A stretch of 29,691 bases of DNA, taken from NCBI GenBank assembly GCA_964580465.1, contig CAZOKJ010000031.1:1-29691 (forward strand), written 5' to 3'. The notes under the pieces were generated by a model. It was not told the origin of the DNA and did no database searches. It was given only the letters and a program-made list of their open reading frames with translations. Positions 1 through 7,807 of the stretch are shown here, piece by piece. A program made the translations under genes and the position numbers. Source of the DNA: Taishania sp964580465. Its GTDB lineage: Bacteria; Bacteroidota; Bacteroidia; Flavobacteriales_D; Crocinitomicaceae. How positions within the stretch are numbered: the first letter of the stretch is position 1; each line of letters begins with the position of its first letter.

Positions 1-225
1 ATTTCTTTCATTCCTTTAAAAAAAAAACAAAGCATGAAAAAAGCAAATCACAACACGATGACTGTAAAATTAATACCGAAGATTAATTTGTAACGGTTTC
101 TTTTTCTAATAAACCTACAAATTATATTTCGGTACATGAAGAACTTTTGAATTAATGAACGCTATTTTCAAACAGATAAACACAACGATTTCACTCCGTT
201 TTTATGGACTTTAGTTACCATCAAC
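1..225. other. gene-free left edge
   Basis: This AT-rich stretch lies downstream of the Gre-like gene. I found no reading frame longer than about 20 codons, no strong hairpin with a T-tract and no RNA-gene signature. It may hold the 3' untranslated region of the Gre-like gene, but nothing specific can be supported. Confidence 0.5.
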
Positions 226-675
226 CTACCTCACTTCCAACACCTTAAAAAGGTTGTTGTTAACTTGAATTTCATCACCTATTTCTTTGCCTAATAATTG
301 TTGGCCTAAAGGAGATTGGAGTGATAAACAGAAAACGGTTGTGTCGTTAAACACAACCTTTCCGAAAGCAACTCCTAAATAAAACCACCCATTGGAAAGT
401 TGAATTAGTGAACCATTCACAATTTTACTGCTTATTATTTGTTGGCTGCTAAGGAAATGAATGGATTCTTTTTGTTTTTGGTATTCACTAATTTGCTTGC
501 TTAACTTTTCCATTTCCAAGTGCATCATGGCGCGCCCGGTTTCATGTTTATCTCCAGCTGTGCTTTTGGTGTCTGAAGCGTTATCGCGCTGCATATCTAT
601 TAACTCGGCATGCAAATGCTCCATTTTTGAGTCAATTAAGCTTTGCAAATGTTGAAGAAATTGTTGCTTGTTCAT
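226..675 (-). CDS. GreA/GreB-type transcription elongation factor-like protein
   Basis: The 149-residue protein has an N-terminal alpha-helical, probably coiled-coil half (about residues 1-75) and a C-terminal beta-rich half. The tail contains SPLGQQLLGKEIGDEI, which resembles the GreA/GreB C-terminal segment (SPxGxALLGKxxGDEV) that binds RNA polymerase. The coiled-coil tip carries the acidic and polar run SDTKSTAGDKHETGRAM, a position where Gre factors place acidic residues that enter the polymerase secondary channel. The inferred role is therefore transcript cleavage or polymerase modulation in the cytoplasm. It is slightly shorter than E. coli GreA (158 residues). Homologues in Bacteroidota are, as I recall, sometimes named 3-oxoacyl-ACP synthase, which the sequence does not support. 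The ATG lies only 16 nt downstream of the icmF terminator hairpin, so expression may depend on readthrough or on an embedded promoter. Confidence 0.75.
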   Translation of the reverse strand: MNKQQFLQHLQSLIDSKMEHLHAELIDMQRDNASDTKSTAGDKHETGRAMMHLEMEKLSKQISEYQKQKESIHFLSSQQIISSKIVNGSLIQLSNGWFYLGVAFGKVVFNDTTVFCLSLQSPLGQQLLGKEIGDEIQVNNNLFKVLEVR

Positions 676-691
676 GGTTATTCTTAAAATA

Positions 692-727
692 AAAAGAGAG
701 CGTCTAACTTTTCAGACACTCTCTTTT
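692..727 (-). terminator. rho-independent terminator of icmF
   Basis: The hairpin has arms 692-700 and 719-727 (9 bp), one mismatch (701/718), a further GTCT/AGAC stem and an 8-nt loop. On the minus strand it is followed by TTTTTATTTT. It sits 19 nt past the icmF stop and 16 nt before the next start codon, so it may also act as an attenuator for the Gre-like gene. Confidence 0.75.
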
Positions 728-746
728 CTTTTTGTTTAATTTAATC

Positions 747-3700
747 TTACATATTTCGTCTGTACTGCCCTCCTACTTCAAACAACGCATTGGTAATTTG
801 TCCGATAGAAGAAACTTTACATGCTTCCATTAACTGCTCAAACATGTTTTTGTTTTGAATAGCAGCTTCTTGTACTTTCTTAATCAACTCTTCCGCTTTT
901 GCTCCATTCGCTTCGTGAAGATTAGTCAAAGTTTTAATTTGATACTGCTTTTCTTCTTCTGTAGCACGAATGACTTCATTTGGAATAATCGTTGGTGAAC
1001 CTTTAGAGCTTAAGAAAGTGTTTACACCAATAATAGGATATTCTCCTGTGTGTTTCAACGTTTCATAGTACAATGATTCTTCTTGGATTTTTCCACGTTG
1101 ATACATCGTTTCCATGGCTCCTAATACACCACCTCGTTCCGTAATTCTATCAAATTCAGCCAATACTGCTTCCTCCACTAAATCTGTCAATTCTTCAATA
1201 ATGAATGATCCTTGAAGTGGGTTTTCATTCTTAGCTAAACCTAATTCACGGTTAATGATTAACTGAATTGCCATTGCTCTACGTACTGATTCCTCTGTTG
1301 GTGTTGTGATGGCTTCATCATACGCATTCGTGTGTAATGAGTTACAGTTATCGTAAATCGCGTACAATGCTTGTAAAGTTGTACGGATATCGTTGAAATC
1401 AATTTCTTGAGCATGCAATGATCGTCCAGATGTTTGAATGTGGTATTTCAACATTTGCGCACGTGAATTCGCACCGTATTTGCGATCCAAAGCTTTTGCC
1501 CAAATTCTTCTTGCCACGCGACCAATCACAGCATATTCTGGGTCGATACCATTGGAGAAGAAGAACGATAAGTTTGGTCCAAAGGCATTGATGTCCATTC
1601 CTCTCGAAATGTAGTACTCAACATAGGTAAATCCGTTGGCCAACGTAAAGGCTAATTGCGTAATAGGATTAGCTCCTGCTTCTGCAATGTGGTATCCTGA
1701 AATAGATACTGAATAGAAGTTGCGAACTCCATTATTGATAAAATACTCCTGAACGTCTCCCATTAAACGAAGTGCGAACTCTGTTGAGAAAATACACGTA
1801 TTTTGTGCTTGGTCTTCTTTTAAGATGTCCGCTTGTACCGTACCTCTTACCTGAGTTAACGTTTCTGCTTTGATTTTTTCATACACATCAGCTGGCAATA
1901 CTTGATCACCTGTAACACCTAACAAGAAAAGACCTAAACCATCATTCCCTTCTGGCAATTCACCGTTGTAACGAGGGCGCTCTACTCCTTTCTCCTTGTA
2001 AATTGCTTCAATTTTCGCTTCTACCTCTGCTTCCAACCCATTTGCTTTGATGTACTTCTCGCAGTTTTGGTCGATAGCAGCATTCATAAAGAATCCTAAC
2101 ATCATTGGTGCTGGGCCATTAATCGTCATAGAAACGGAAGTCAAAGGATGTGTCAAATCAAATCCTGAGTACAACTTCTTAGCATCATCCAAACAACAAA
2201 TAGACACCCCTGAGTTACCAATTTTTCCATAAATATCAGGACGCAAAGCTGGGTCATTACCATACAAAGTAACCGAGTCAAATGCTGTTGACAAACGTTT
2301 TGCTGGCATTCCTAACGAAACATAGTGGAAACGCTTGTTGGTACGCTCTGGTCCACCTTCTCCGGCAAACATACGTGTTGGATCTTCTCCCTCACGTTTG
2401 AATGGGAATAAACCAGATGTATAAGGAAATTCTCCTGGTACGTTTTCTTGCAATGACCAACGAAGAATATCACCCCATGATTTAAACTTAGGCAATGCTA
2501 CTTTTGGAACTTGTGTGTGAGACAAAGACTCTGTGTGTGTATCTAAAGTCAACACTTTATCGCGCACCTTGAATTCAAATTTTGGATTTTTATACAACGC
2601 TTTTTTCGCATCCCATCCTTCTATAATAGCCCAATTTTTAGGGTCAAAATTCAATTTTTCTAATTCAAAAGCTTCTTGTAATCCTTTGATTAATCTATCC
2701 TTATCTTCGATCGTAGAAGCTTTCAATGCTTCAATAGAAGTCTGATAACCATACAATTTATCAGCCACAACTACTTGTTGATCTACCCACTTATCATAGG
2801 CACGGTTATTTTCCGAAATTTCAGATAAATAACGTGTTCTATCCGGTGGAATAACAAATATCTTTTCAGACATTTCGTTGGTGATTTCAAATTCTGACTT
2901 TAAGTCGGCACCTGTTTTTTCAACCAATTTATCCATAATCGCTTTGTAAAGCGAGTTCATTCCTGGATCGTTGAATTGAGAAGCAATCGTACCAAACACT
3001 GGCATCGTCTCCACTTTCTCATTCCATAAATTATGATTGCGTTGGTATTGTTTTCTAACATCGCGCAAAGCATCTAATGCCCCACGTTTATCAAATTTGT
3101 TTAATGCAATGATGTCAGCGAAATCCAACATATCAATCTTCTCCAATTGTGATGCAGCACCATATTCTGGCGTCATTACATAAAGTGACATTGAAGAGTG
3201 ATCTAAAATTTCCGTATCTGATTGACCAATACCCGAAGTTTCTAAAATGATTAAATCATAGTTAGCAACTTTCAATACATTAATTGCTTCAGTAACGTGT
3301 TTTGACAAAGCCAAGTTAGATTGACGAGTTGCCAAAGAACGCATGTAAACACGAGGATTTTTAATCGCATTCATACGAATTCTATCGCCCAATAAAGCAC
3401 CACCAGTTTTGCGTTTAGAAGGGTCAACCGAAACAACAGCGATTTTTTTGTCTTTAAAATCAATTAAAAAACGGCGAACCAATTCATCCACCAAAGAAGA
3501 TTTTCCAGCACCACCTGTACCAGTAATTCCTAAAACAGGAACTGTTGATTTTTCCGCAATAGCATCAATTTCTTTGAATGCTTCCACTGCTTTTTCTGGA
3601 AAGTTTTCAGCTGCAGAAATAAAACGAGCAATGGTTGGAACGTGTTTTTGTTTGATTTGTTCAATATCTCCAACTAATTCATTACCAACAGGAAAGTCAG

Positions 3701-4127
3701 AACGTTGAACCAAGTCATTAATCATTCCTTGCAATCCCATTTCACGACCATGGTCAGGGTGATACAAACGTTCAATACCATACGCTTCCAACTCATCAAT
3801 TTCAGAAGGAAGAATGGTACCACCACCACCACCAAAAATTTTAATATGAGGAGCTCCTTTTTCTTTCAAAAGGTCATACATGTATTTAAAATATTCAGTG
3901 TGTCCACCTTGATAAGAAGTCATAGCAATTGCTTGAGCATCTTCTTGAATAGCACAGTTAACCACTTCTTCTACTGATCGGTCATGTCCCAAGTGAATCA
4001 CCTCACAACCAGTAGTTTGAATAATACGTCGCATGATGTTAATTGACGCATCATGACCATCAAATAAAGACGCCGCCGTAACAATTCTTACATTGTTTGT
4101 TGGCTTGTATTGTTCGATTTTTTCCAT
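747..4127 (-). CDS. icmF: fused isobutyryl-CoA mutase (IcmF), B12-dependent
   Basis: IcmF interconverts isobutyryl-CoA and n-butyryl-CoA with adenosylcobalamin and carries its own G-protein chaperone. The 1126-residue protein has the full fusion order. First is a B12-binding domain (about 1-140), with FDGHD supplying the cobalt-ligand His and FGGGGGT in the fold. Second is a MeaB-type GTPase (about 165-420), with Walker A GTGGAGKSS near residues 203-211 and NKFD as the guanine motif. Third is the mutase barrel (about 500-1126). The substrate pocket has the IcmF signature: Phe in PYTSGLFPF where methylmalonyl-CoA mutase has Tyr, and Gln in AQNTCIF where it has Arg. This points to a non-carboxylated acyl-CoA substrate. 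I chose the ATG at 4127 over an in-frame TTG at 4136, because the TTG lies inside a TAACTTTG promoter element. No other acyl-CoA genes are adjacent. Confidence 0.93.
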   Translation of the reverse strand: MEKIEQYKPTNNVRIVTAASLFDGHDASINIMRRIIQTTGCEVIHLGHDRSVEEVVNCAIQEDAQAIAMTSYQGGHTEYFKYMYDLLKEKGAPHIKIFGGGGGTILPSEIDELEAYGIERLYHPDHGREMGLQGMINDLVQRSDFPVGNELVGDIEQIKQKHVPTIARFISAAENFPEKAVEAFKEIDAIAEKSTVPVLGITGTGGAGKSSLVDELVRRFLIDFKDKKIAVVSVDPSKRKTGGALLGDRIRMNAIKNPRVYMRSLATRQSNLALSKHVTEAINVLKVANYDLIILETSGIGQSDTEILDHSSMSLYVMTPEYGAASQLEKIDMLDFADIIALNKFDKRGALDALRDVRKQYQRNHNLWNEKVETMPVFGTIASQFNDPGMNSLYKAIMDKLVEKTGADLKSEFEITNEMSEKIFVIPPDRTRYLSEISENNRAYDKWVDQQVVVADKLYGYQTSIEALKASTIEDKDRLIKGLQEAFELEKLNFDPKNWAIIEGWDAKKALYKNPKFEFKVRDKVLTLDTHTESLSHTQVPKVALPKFKSWGDILRWSLQENVPGEFPYTSGLFPFKREGEDPTRMFAGEGGPERTNKRFHYVSLGMPAKRLSTAFDSVTLYGNDPALRPDIYGKIGNSGVSICCLDDAKKLYSGFDLTHPLTSVSMTINGPAPMMLGFFMNAAIDQNCEKYIKANGLEAEVEAKIEAIYKEKGVERPRYNGELPEGNDGLGLFLLGVTGDQVLPADVYEKIKAETLTQVRGTVQADILKEDQAQNTCIFSTEFALRLMGDVQEYFINNGVRNFYSVSISGYHIAEAGANPITQLAFTLANGFTYVEYYISRGMDINAFGPNLSFFFSNGIDPEYAVIGRVARRIWAKALDRKYGANSRAQMLKYHIQTSGRSLHAQEIDFNDIRTTLQALYAIYDNCNSLHTNAYDEAITTPTEESVRRAMAIQLIINRELGLAKNENPLQGSFIIEELTDLVEEAVLAEFDRITERGGVLGAMETMYQRGKIQEESLYYETLKHTGEYPIIGVNTFLSSKGSPTIIPNEVIRATEEEKQYQIKTLTNLHEANGAKAEELIKKVQEAAIQNKNMFEQLMEACKVSSIGQITNALFEVGGQYRRNM

Positions 4128-4133
4128 AACCCG

Positions 4134-4141
4134 CAAAGTTA
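4134..4141 (-). promoter_or_regulatory. -7 element (TAACTTTG) of icmF
   Basis: The octamer matches the Bacteroidetes -7 consensus TAnnTTTG exactly. No clear -33 TTTG lies 19-21 nt upstream. The predicted start of transcription falls within a few nt of the icmF ATG (4127), so the transcript would be leaderless or nearly so. Confidence 0.5.
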
Positions 4142-4599
4142 AGTAATTTTATTTATTTAAAAAGCGATTGTAGGGTTGAAAATCACTCACATGTCCAATA
4201 ATTTAATTTAAAACCTCAGCTCGATTTATAAATTGATATTCAGATTGCCTTCAGTGCTAATTCATGGTGAACTAAAAACTTGTTATTCAAGTCATTTCTT
4301 TGAAAATTTAGCAGGCTAAATTGAAAAGGAACAACGTAGAAGAACGTTTATTTTAGTCAAAGCAAAATTGCACTCCGCTGATAAACAGCACCACGAAGTA
4401 GCATCGCAGATAATCTACTTCATAAAGTTTTCTCAATGTATCCCGATACATTTGCGACACTTCATATCGTATCTTACTGTTTCTAAGCGATCTGAATACA
4501 CACGCAGTACCACCGAAGGTAATTTTCATAATCGAACTGAGGTTAAAAACTTTATCTGCATTCAAAATACTTTTATCTCACTATCTCACTAAAATTCCT
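4142..4599. other. gene-free gap with several dyad repeats
   Basis: No convincing gene is seen between icmF and the phosphatase gene. The gap holds inverted repeats at 4278-4292 (ACTTG/CAAGT), 4305-4322 (AATTTAGC-AG-GCTAAATT), 4395-4421 (GAAGTAG/CTACTTC, 13-nt loop) and 4435-4452 (AATGTATC-CC-GATACATT). Two 70-74 codon frames overlap the region on opposite strands, have no recognisable features and are probably chance. Operators or a structured RNA are possible. Confidence 0.45.
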
Positions 4600-4607
4600 T
4601 ATTTTTG
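4600..4607 (+). promoter_or_regulatory. -7 element (TATTTTTG) of the phosphatase operon
   Basis: The octamer matches TAnnTTTG and ends 4 nt before the ATG at 4612, so the predicted transcript begins at or beside the start codon (leaderless). No TTTG is present at the usual -33 distance. Confidence 0.5.
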
Positions 4608-4611
4608 TATT

Positions 4612-5076
4612 ATGAAAGTACTAATGGTTTGTTTAGGCAACATCTGTCGTTCTCCTATGGCTGACGGTTTGTTGCGAAAAAAAGTAAAAGAAGCAGATTT
4701 ACCCGTTATTGTTGATTCCGCGGGCACTTCTAATTTACACATCGGAGAGGCTCCTGATAGTAGAATGAGAGCTACGGCTAAGCGTTTGGGAACTCCCATC
4801 GATGAATTGTGTGCTCGTCAGTTCTCTGTCAATGACTTTGATGAATTTGACCTCATCTACGTAATGGATAAAAGCAATTACGACAACGTCATTCGCCTTG
4901 GTAGAAACATGGAGGACAAACGCAAGGTTAACCTTATTTTAAACGAACTTTACCCTGGTAAAAACAAAGAAGTTCCTGATCCGTACTACGGTGGAGAGGA
5001 TGGTTTTATCGAGGTTTATAAAATGCTCGACGAAGCAACTGAAATAATTTTAAACAAACTAAAAAATGGCAGGTAA
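4612..5076 (+). CDS. low-molecular-weight protein-tyrosine phosphatase
   Basis: The 154-residue cytoplasmic phosphatase begins directly with the P-loop. Cys7 and Arg13 form the CX5R signature in VCLGNICRSPMA, and the general acid Asp123 lies in the conserved DPYY segment near the C-terminus. Length and motif spacing match the family (about 150-160 residues), and all catalytic residues are present. It hydrolyses phosphotyrosine or similar small phospho-substrates; the physiological target cannot be read from the sequence. The stop codon overlaps the start of the RsmI-like gene by 11 nt, so the two are probably translationally coupled. No tyrosine kinase or polysaccharide-export genes, the usual partners in capsule clusters, are adjacent, so a housekeeping role is more likely. 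Confidence 0.93.
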   Translation: MKVLMVCLGNICRSPMADGLLRKKVKEADLPVIVDSAGTSNLHIGEAPDSRMRATAKRLGTPIDELCARQFSVNDFDEFDLIYVMDKSNYDNVIRLGRNMEDKRKVNLILNELYPGKNKEVPDPYYGGEDGFIEVYKMLDEATEIILNKLKNGR

Positions 5077-5770
5077 ATTATACATGATTCCAACCACTTT
5101 GGGTGGAGAAAATATCAACGACGTTATTCCTCAAAGTGTTCAAGAAACTATCAAAAATCTTCGCCATTTTGTGGTGGAAGACATTAAAAGCGCTCGTCGC
5201 TACTTGAGAAGAGTGGACCGTGAATTTCCTATAGATGATTCTCAATTTTTTGAATTAAACAAACGTACCGAATTAAAGGATATTACACGTTTTTTAAAAC
5301 CTGCTAAAGAGGGTCATTCCATTGGAATGATTTCAGAAGCTGGTTGCCCAGGTGTGGCCGACCCAGGTGCTGAATTGGTTGCTGTAGCTCATGAATTAGG
5401 CATTCGCGTAGCACCATTAGTTGGACCTTCATCTATTTTATTGGCCTTAATGGGGAGTGGTTTTTCTGGACAAGAGTTCACCTTTCACGGCTACCTTCCA
5501 AAAGACAGAAAAGATCGTGTCAGACGTTTAAAAGATTTTGAAGCTGACACTAGAAGAACAGGATATACGCATATTTTCATGGATACTCCTTTCAGAAATA
5601 TGAACGTGTTGGAAGACTTATTAAACGACCTATCAGACACGACAAAATTATGTATCGCATCAAACATTACGCTTCCAGACGAATCTGTTTGGACGATGAC
5701 TGTTGCTGAATGGCGCGAAAAAGCTTACGATTTAAGTAAAAAACCAACCATGTTTTTAATCGGTCGATAA
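5066..5770 (+). CDS. RsmI-like SAM-dependent methyltransferase (tetrapyrrole methylase fold)
   Basis: This 234-residue protein belongs to the tetrapyrrole-methylase superfamily and most resembles RsmI, which 2'-O-methylates a cytidine of 16S rRNA. The hallmark is the SAM-binding segment SEAGCPGVADPG (about residues 91-102), followed by a GPSSILLAL segment. It starts with LYMIPTTLGG, where RsmI typically has LYVVATPIGN, and is shorter than classical RsmI (about 280 residues), lacking most of the C-terminal extension. It may be a Bacteroidota subgroup with a different target, so no gene symbol is assigned. The ATG overlaps the phosphatase gene by 11 nt, and its stop codon abuts the helicase ATG without any gap. 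Confidence 0.8.
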   Translation: MAGKLYMIPTTLGGENINDVIPQSVQETIKNLRHFVVEDIKSARRYLRRVDREFPIDDSQFFELNKRTELKDITRFLKPAKEGHSIGMISEAGCPGVADPGAELVAVAHELGIRVAPLVGPSSILLALMGSGFSGQEFTFHGYLPKDRKDRVRRLKDFEADTRRTGYTHIFMDTPFRNMNVLEDLLNDLSDTTKLCIASNITLPDESVWTMTVAEWREKAYDLSKKPTMFLIGR

Positions 5771-7189
5771 ATGTCTGATTTCTCTCCATTTAAACAAACC
5801 TTGTATCAGCAGTTTGGTTTTGATTTCACCAATGATCAATCCCGTGCTGTTGATGAATTGGAGAGATTCTTAAAAACACACGAATCCTACCCTACTTTCC
5901 TCCTAACAGGTTATGCAGGAACAGGTAAAACAAGCCTTCTTGGTGCTTTTATTCGCACTTTGGCTCATTATAAAGTAAATACGGTCTTGCTTGCTCCAAC
6001 TGGTAAAGCAGCAAAAGTTCTTGGTTCTAAAAGTGGAAGAAGGGCATTTACCATTCACAAAATGATTTACCGAAGAAAGAGCAAAACAGATGATTTTAAC
6101 ACCATTCAATTAGCTCCCAACCTTCAAAAAAATACGGTCTTTATTGTAGATGAAGCGTCTATGATTGGCGATTACACCATGACAGACGGAAATGTCAATC
6201 AGCGCAATTTGTTGGAAGATTTATTAGAATATATTTTTAGCGGTAAAAATTGCAAACTTGTTTTACTGGGAGATGTTGGACAGCTTCCACCCGTAGGAGC
6301 TACTTTTTCACCAGCATTAAACGAGGAATACCTGGATAATTATTACCCAAGATTAACTTTATTTTCCGCAAAATTAAATGAAGTTTTACGTCAAAGTGAA
6401 GATTCTTCTATTTTAAAAAACGCCACACAACTCAGAAATAATAAGCATCATTTACCTGTTATTTCAATTGAAAAAGGAGCTGACATAGTAGCCATCAACG
6501 GTTTGGAATTGCAAGATGAATTAGAAAGTTCTTTTTCAAAGTACGGAACAGAGGATACCCTGCTCATCACCCGTTCCAATAAGCGATGCAACGAATACAA
6601 CCGACAAATTAGAGCTCGTGTATTTTGGTACGAAGATTTACTTTGTAACGGAGACTTATTAATGGTTGTCAAAAATAATTACCATTGGCTAAAAGACGAA
6701 CCCGAAATGGGTTTTGTGGCCAACGGTGAAACCATGCAAGTGAAACGAGTTCTAAAAACAGAAAACTTGTATGGATTTGAATTTGCTCGAATTTTAGTCA
6801 CCTTCCCAGATTATGAACAATTAGGTGAACAAGAAGTCATCATTCACATTGAGTCACTGACAACAGAAGGTGCTTCATTATCCAGAGAGCGGTTAAAAGA
6901 ATTGTTTTTTGAAGTAGAAAAAGATTACCTCTACGAAACAACAAAGAAAAAACGCTACGAACTCATTCTTGCTAACCCTTATTTTAATGCTTTGCAGGTT
7001 AAATTTGCGTATGCTGTTACCTGTCACAAATCACAAGGTGGACAATGGGAACAGGTTTTTATTGACGTAGGCTACTTGCCTGAAGATATGGATTTAGAAG
7101 AATACAATCGATGGTTGTACACGGCATTGACACGTGCAAAATCAAAAGTTTTTTTAATTAATTTTCCAGAAGAGCAATTAAAACATTGA
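5771..7189 (+). CDS. SF1B helicase, RecD/Pif1-like
   Basis: The 472-residue protein has the ordered motifs of a 5'-3' superfamily 1B DNA helicase. These are Walker A GYAGTGKT (residues 47-54), Walker B VDEASMI, motif III GDVGQLPPVG, motif V AVTCHKSQGGQW and motif VI YTALTRAKS near the C-terminus. It is much shorter than RecD2 and lacks its N-terminal domains, resembling the compact Dda/Pif1-type enzymes annotated in Bacteroidota as AAA family ATPase or exodeoxyribonuclease V subunit alpha. No RecB or RecC is nearby. The ATG follows the methyltransferase TAA directly, so the three genes probably form one operon. A role in replication or repair is inferred from the family. Confidence 0.88.
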   Translation: MSDFSPFKQTLYQQFGFDFTNDQSRAVDELERFLKTHESYPTFLLTGYAGTGKTSLLGAFIRTLAHYKVNTVLLAPTGKAAKVLGSKSGRRAFTIHKMIYRRKSKTDDFNTIQLAPNLQKNTVFIVDEASMIGDYTMTDGNVNQRNLLEDLLEYIFSGKNCKLVLLGDVGQLPPVGATFSPALNEEYLDNYYPRLTLFSAKLNEVLRQSEDSSILKNATQLRNNKHHLPVISIEKGADIVAINGLELQDELESSFSKYGTEDTLLITRSNKRCNEYNRQIRARVFWYEDLLCNGDLLMVVKNNYHWLKDEPEMGFVANGETMQVKRVLKTENLYGFEFARILVTFPDYEQLGEQEVIIHIESLTTEGASLSRERLKELFFEVEKDYLYETTKKKRYELILANPYFNALQVKFAYAVTCHKSQGGQWEQVFIDVGYLPEDMDLEEYNRWLYTALTRAKSKVFLINFPEEQLKH

Positions 7190-7194
7190 TTGGT

Positions 7195-7228
7195 ACAAGT
7201 ATAAACTTGTCGTTATTCAAAAAAATAA
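7195..7228 (+). terminator. possible weak terminator after the helicase gene
   Basis: Two small hairpins follow the helicase stop: ACAAGT-ATAA-ACTTGT (7195-7210) and a GTTATT/AATAAC stem just after it. Neither has a proper T-tract, so this may be only a structured 3' end. Confidence 0.25.
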
Positions 7229-7293
7229 CACTAAAATTAACAAAAAATTAAGCAAAGATGATTCAAATCAGAAAATCATACTCTAAAAAGAGG

Positions 7294-7301
7294 TAACTTT
7301 G
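7294..7301 (+). promoter_or_regulatory. -7 element (TAACTTTG) of the DUF4920-kinase unit
   Basis: An exact TAnnTTTG match lies 23 nt before the lipoprotein ATG, giving a predicted leader of about 20 nt. A -33 TTG is not evident at the normal spacing. Confidence 0.5.
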
Positions 7302-7324
7302 CAAAACAATCAAAATATATCAAC

Positions 7325-7807
7325 ATGAAAAAACTACTTTATTTACTTTTTTTTGCTTTCGGAATAGTTGCTTGCTCAACTCAAGAAAGCAAAATGACAG
7401 CTGAAGAATATGGCGAAGAATATGGCTTAGCCAAAGTAGATGTCAATCAAGCAATATCAATAGACGATTTCTTTGCAGATTTCGAACAACAAGATAGCAC
7501 TGGTGAATACACTGTGAGAGGGAAAATCGTTGAAAAATGTACAAACGCCGGTTGTTGGGTAGGAATCGACAAAGGAAATGGAGATTATTTCATGGTAAGT
7601 TTCAAAGATCACTTTACCATTCCGTTAGATACAAAAATTGGAACAGAAGCTATTTTCCATGGAATAGCACGATGGGACTCAACTACTGTCGAAGAATTAC
7701 GTGATATTGCTCGAAAAGAAGGAAAGAATCAAGAAGAAATTAATGCAATCACCTCTCCAGCTTATAGTTACGGCTTTGAAGCAGACGGAATTGTCTTGAA
7801 AAAATAA
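7325..7807 (+). CDS. DUF4920 family lipoprotein
   Basis: The 160-residue exported protein has a basic, hydrophobic signal (MKKLLYLLFFAFGIVACS) with the lipobox IVAC, so Cys17 is the likely lipidated residue. The mature part contains KCTNAGCWVGI, a CX4C pair seen in the DUF4920 family, inside a small beta-rich domain (VRGKIVEKC, DYFMVSFKDH), then an acidic helical region and a closing YGFEADGIVLKK strand. The biochemical role is unknown; the paired cysteines could bind metal or form a disulfide, which is inference. Its stop overlaps the histidine-kinase start by one base (TAATG), which suggests that the lipoprotein and the sensor are made together and may work together. Confidence 0.82.
   Translation: MKKLLYLLFFAFGIVACSTQESKMTAEEYGEEYGLAKVDVNQAISIDDFFADFEQQDSTGEYTVRGKIVEKCTNAGCWVGIDKGNGDYFMVSFKDHFTIPLDTKIGTEAIFHGIARWDSTTVEELRDIARKEGKNQEEINAITSPAYSYGFEADGIVLKK

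Noticed and set aside
226..675. Label 3-oxoacyl-ACP synthase for the Gre-like gene
   Set aside because: There is no ketosynthase motif and the protein is only 149 residues; the C-terminal half matches Gre factors.
4353..4592. 70- and 74-codon open frames on both strands in the icmF-phosphatase gap
   Set aside because: They overlap each other antisense, have no recognisable domain and no convincing start context, so they look like chance frames.
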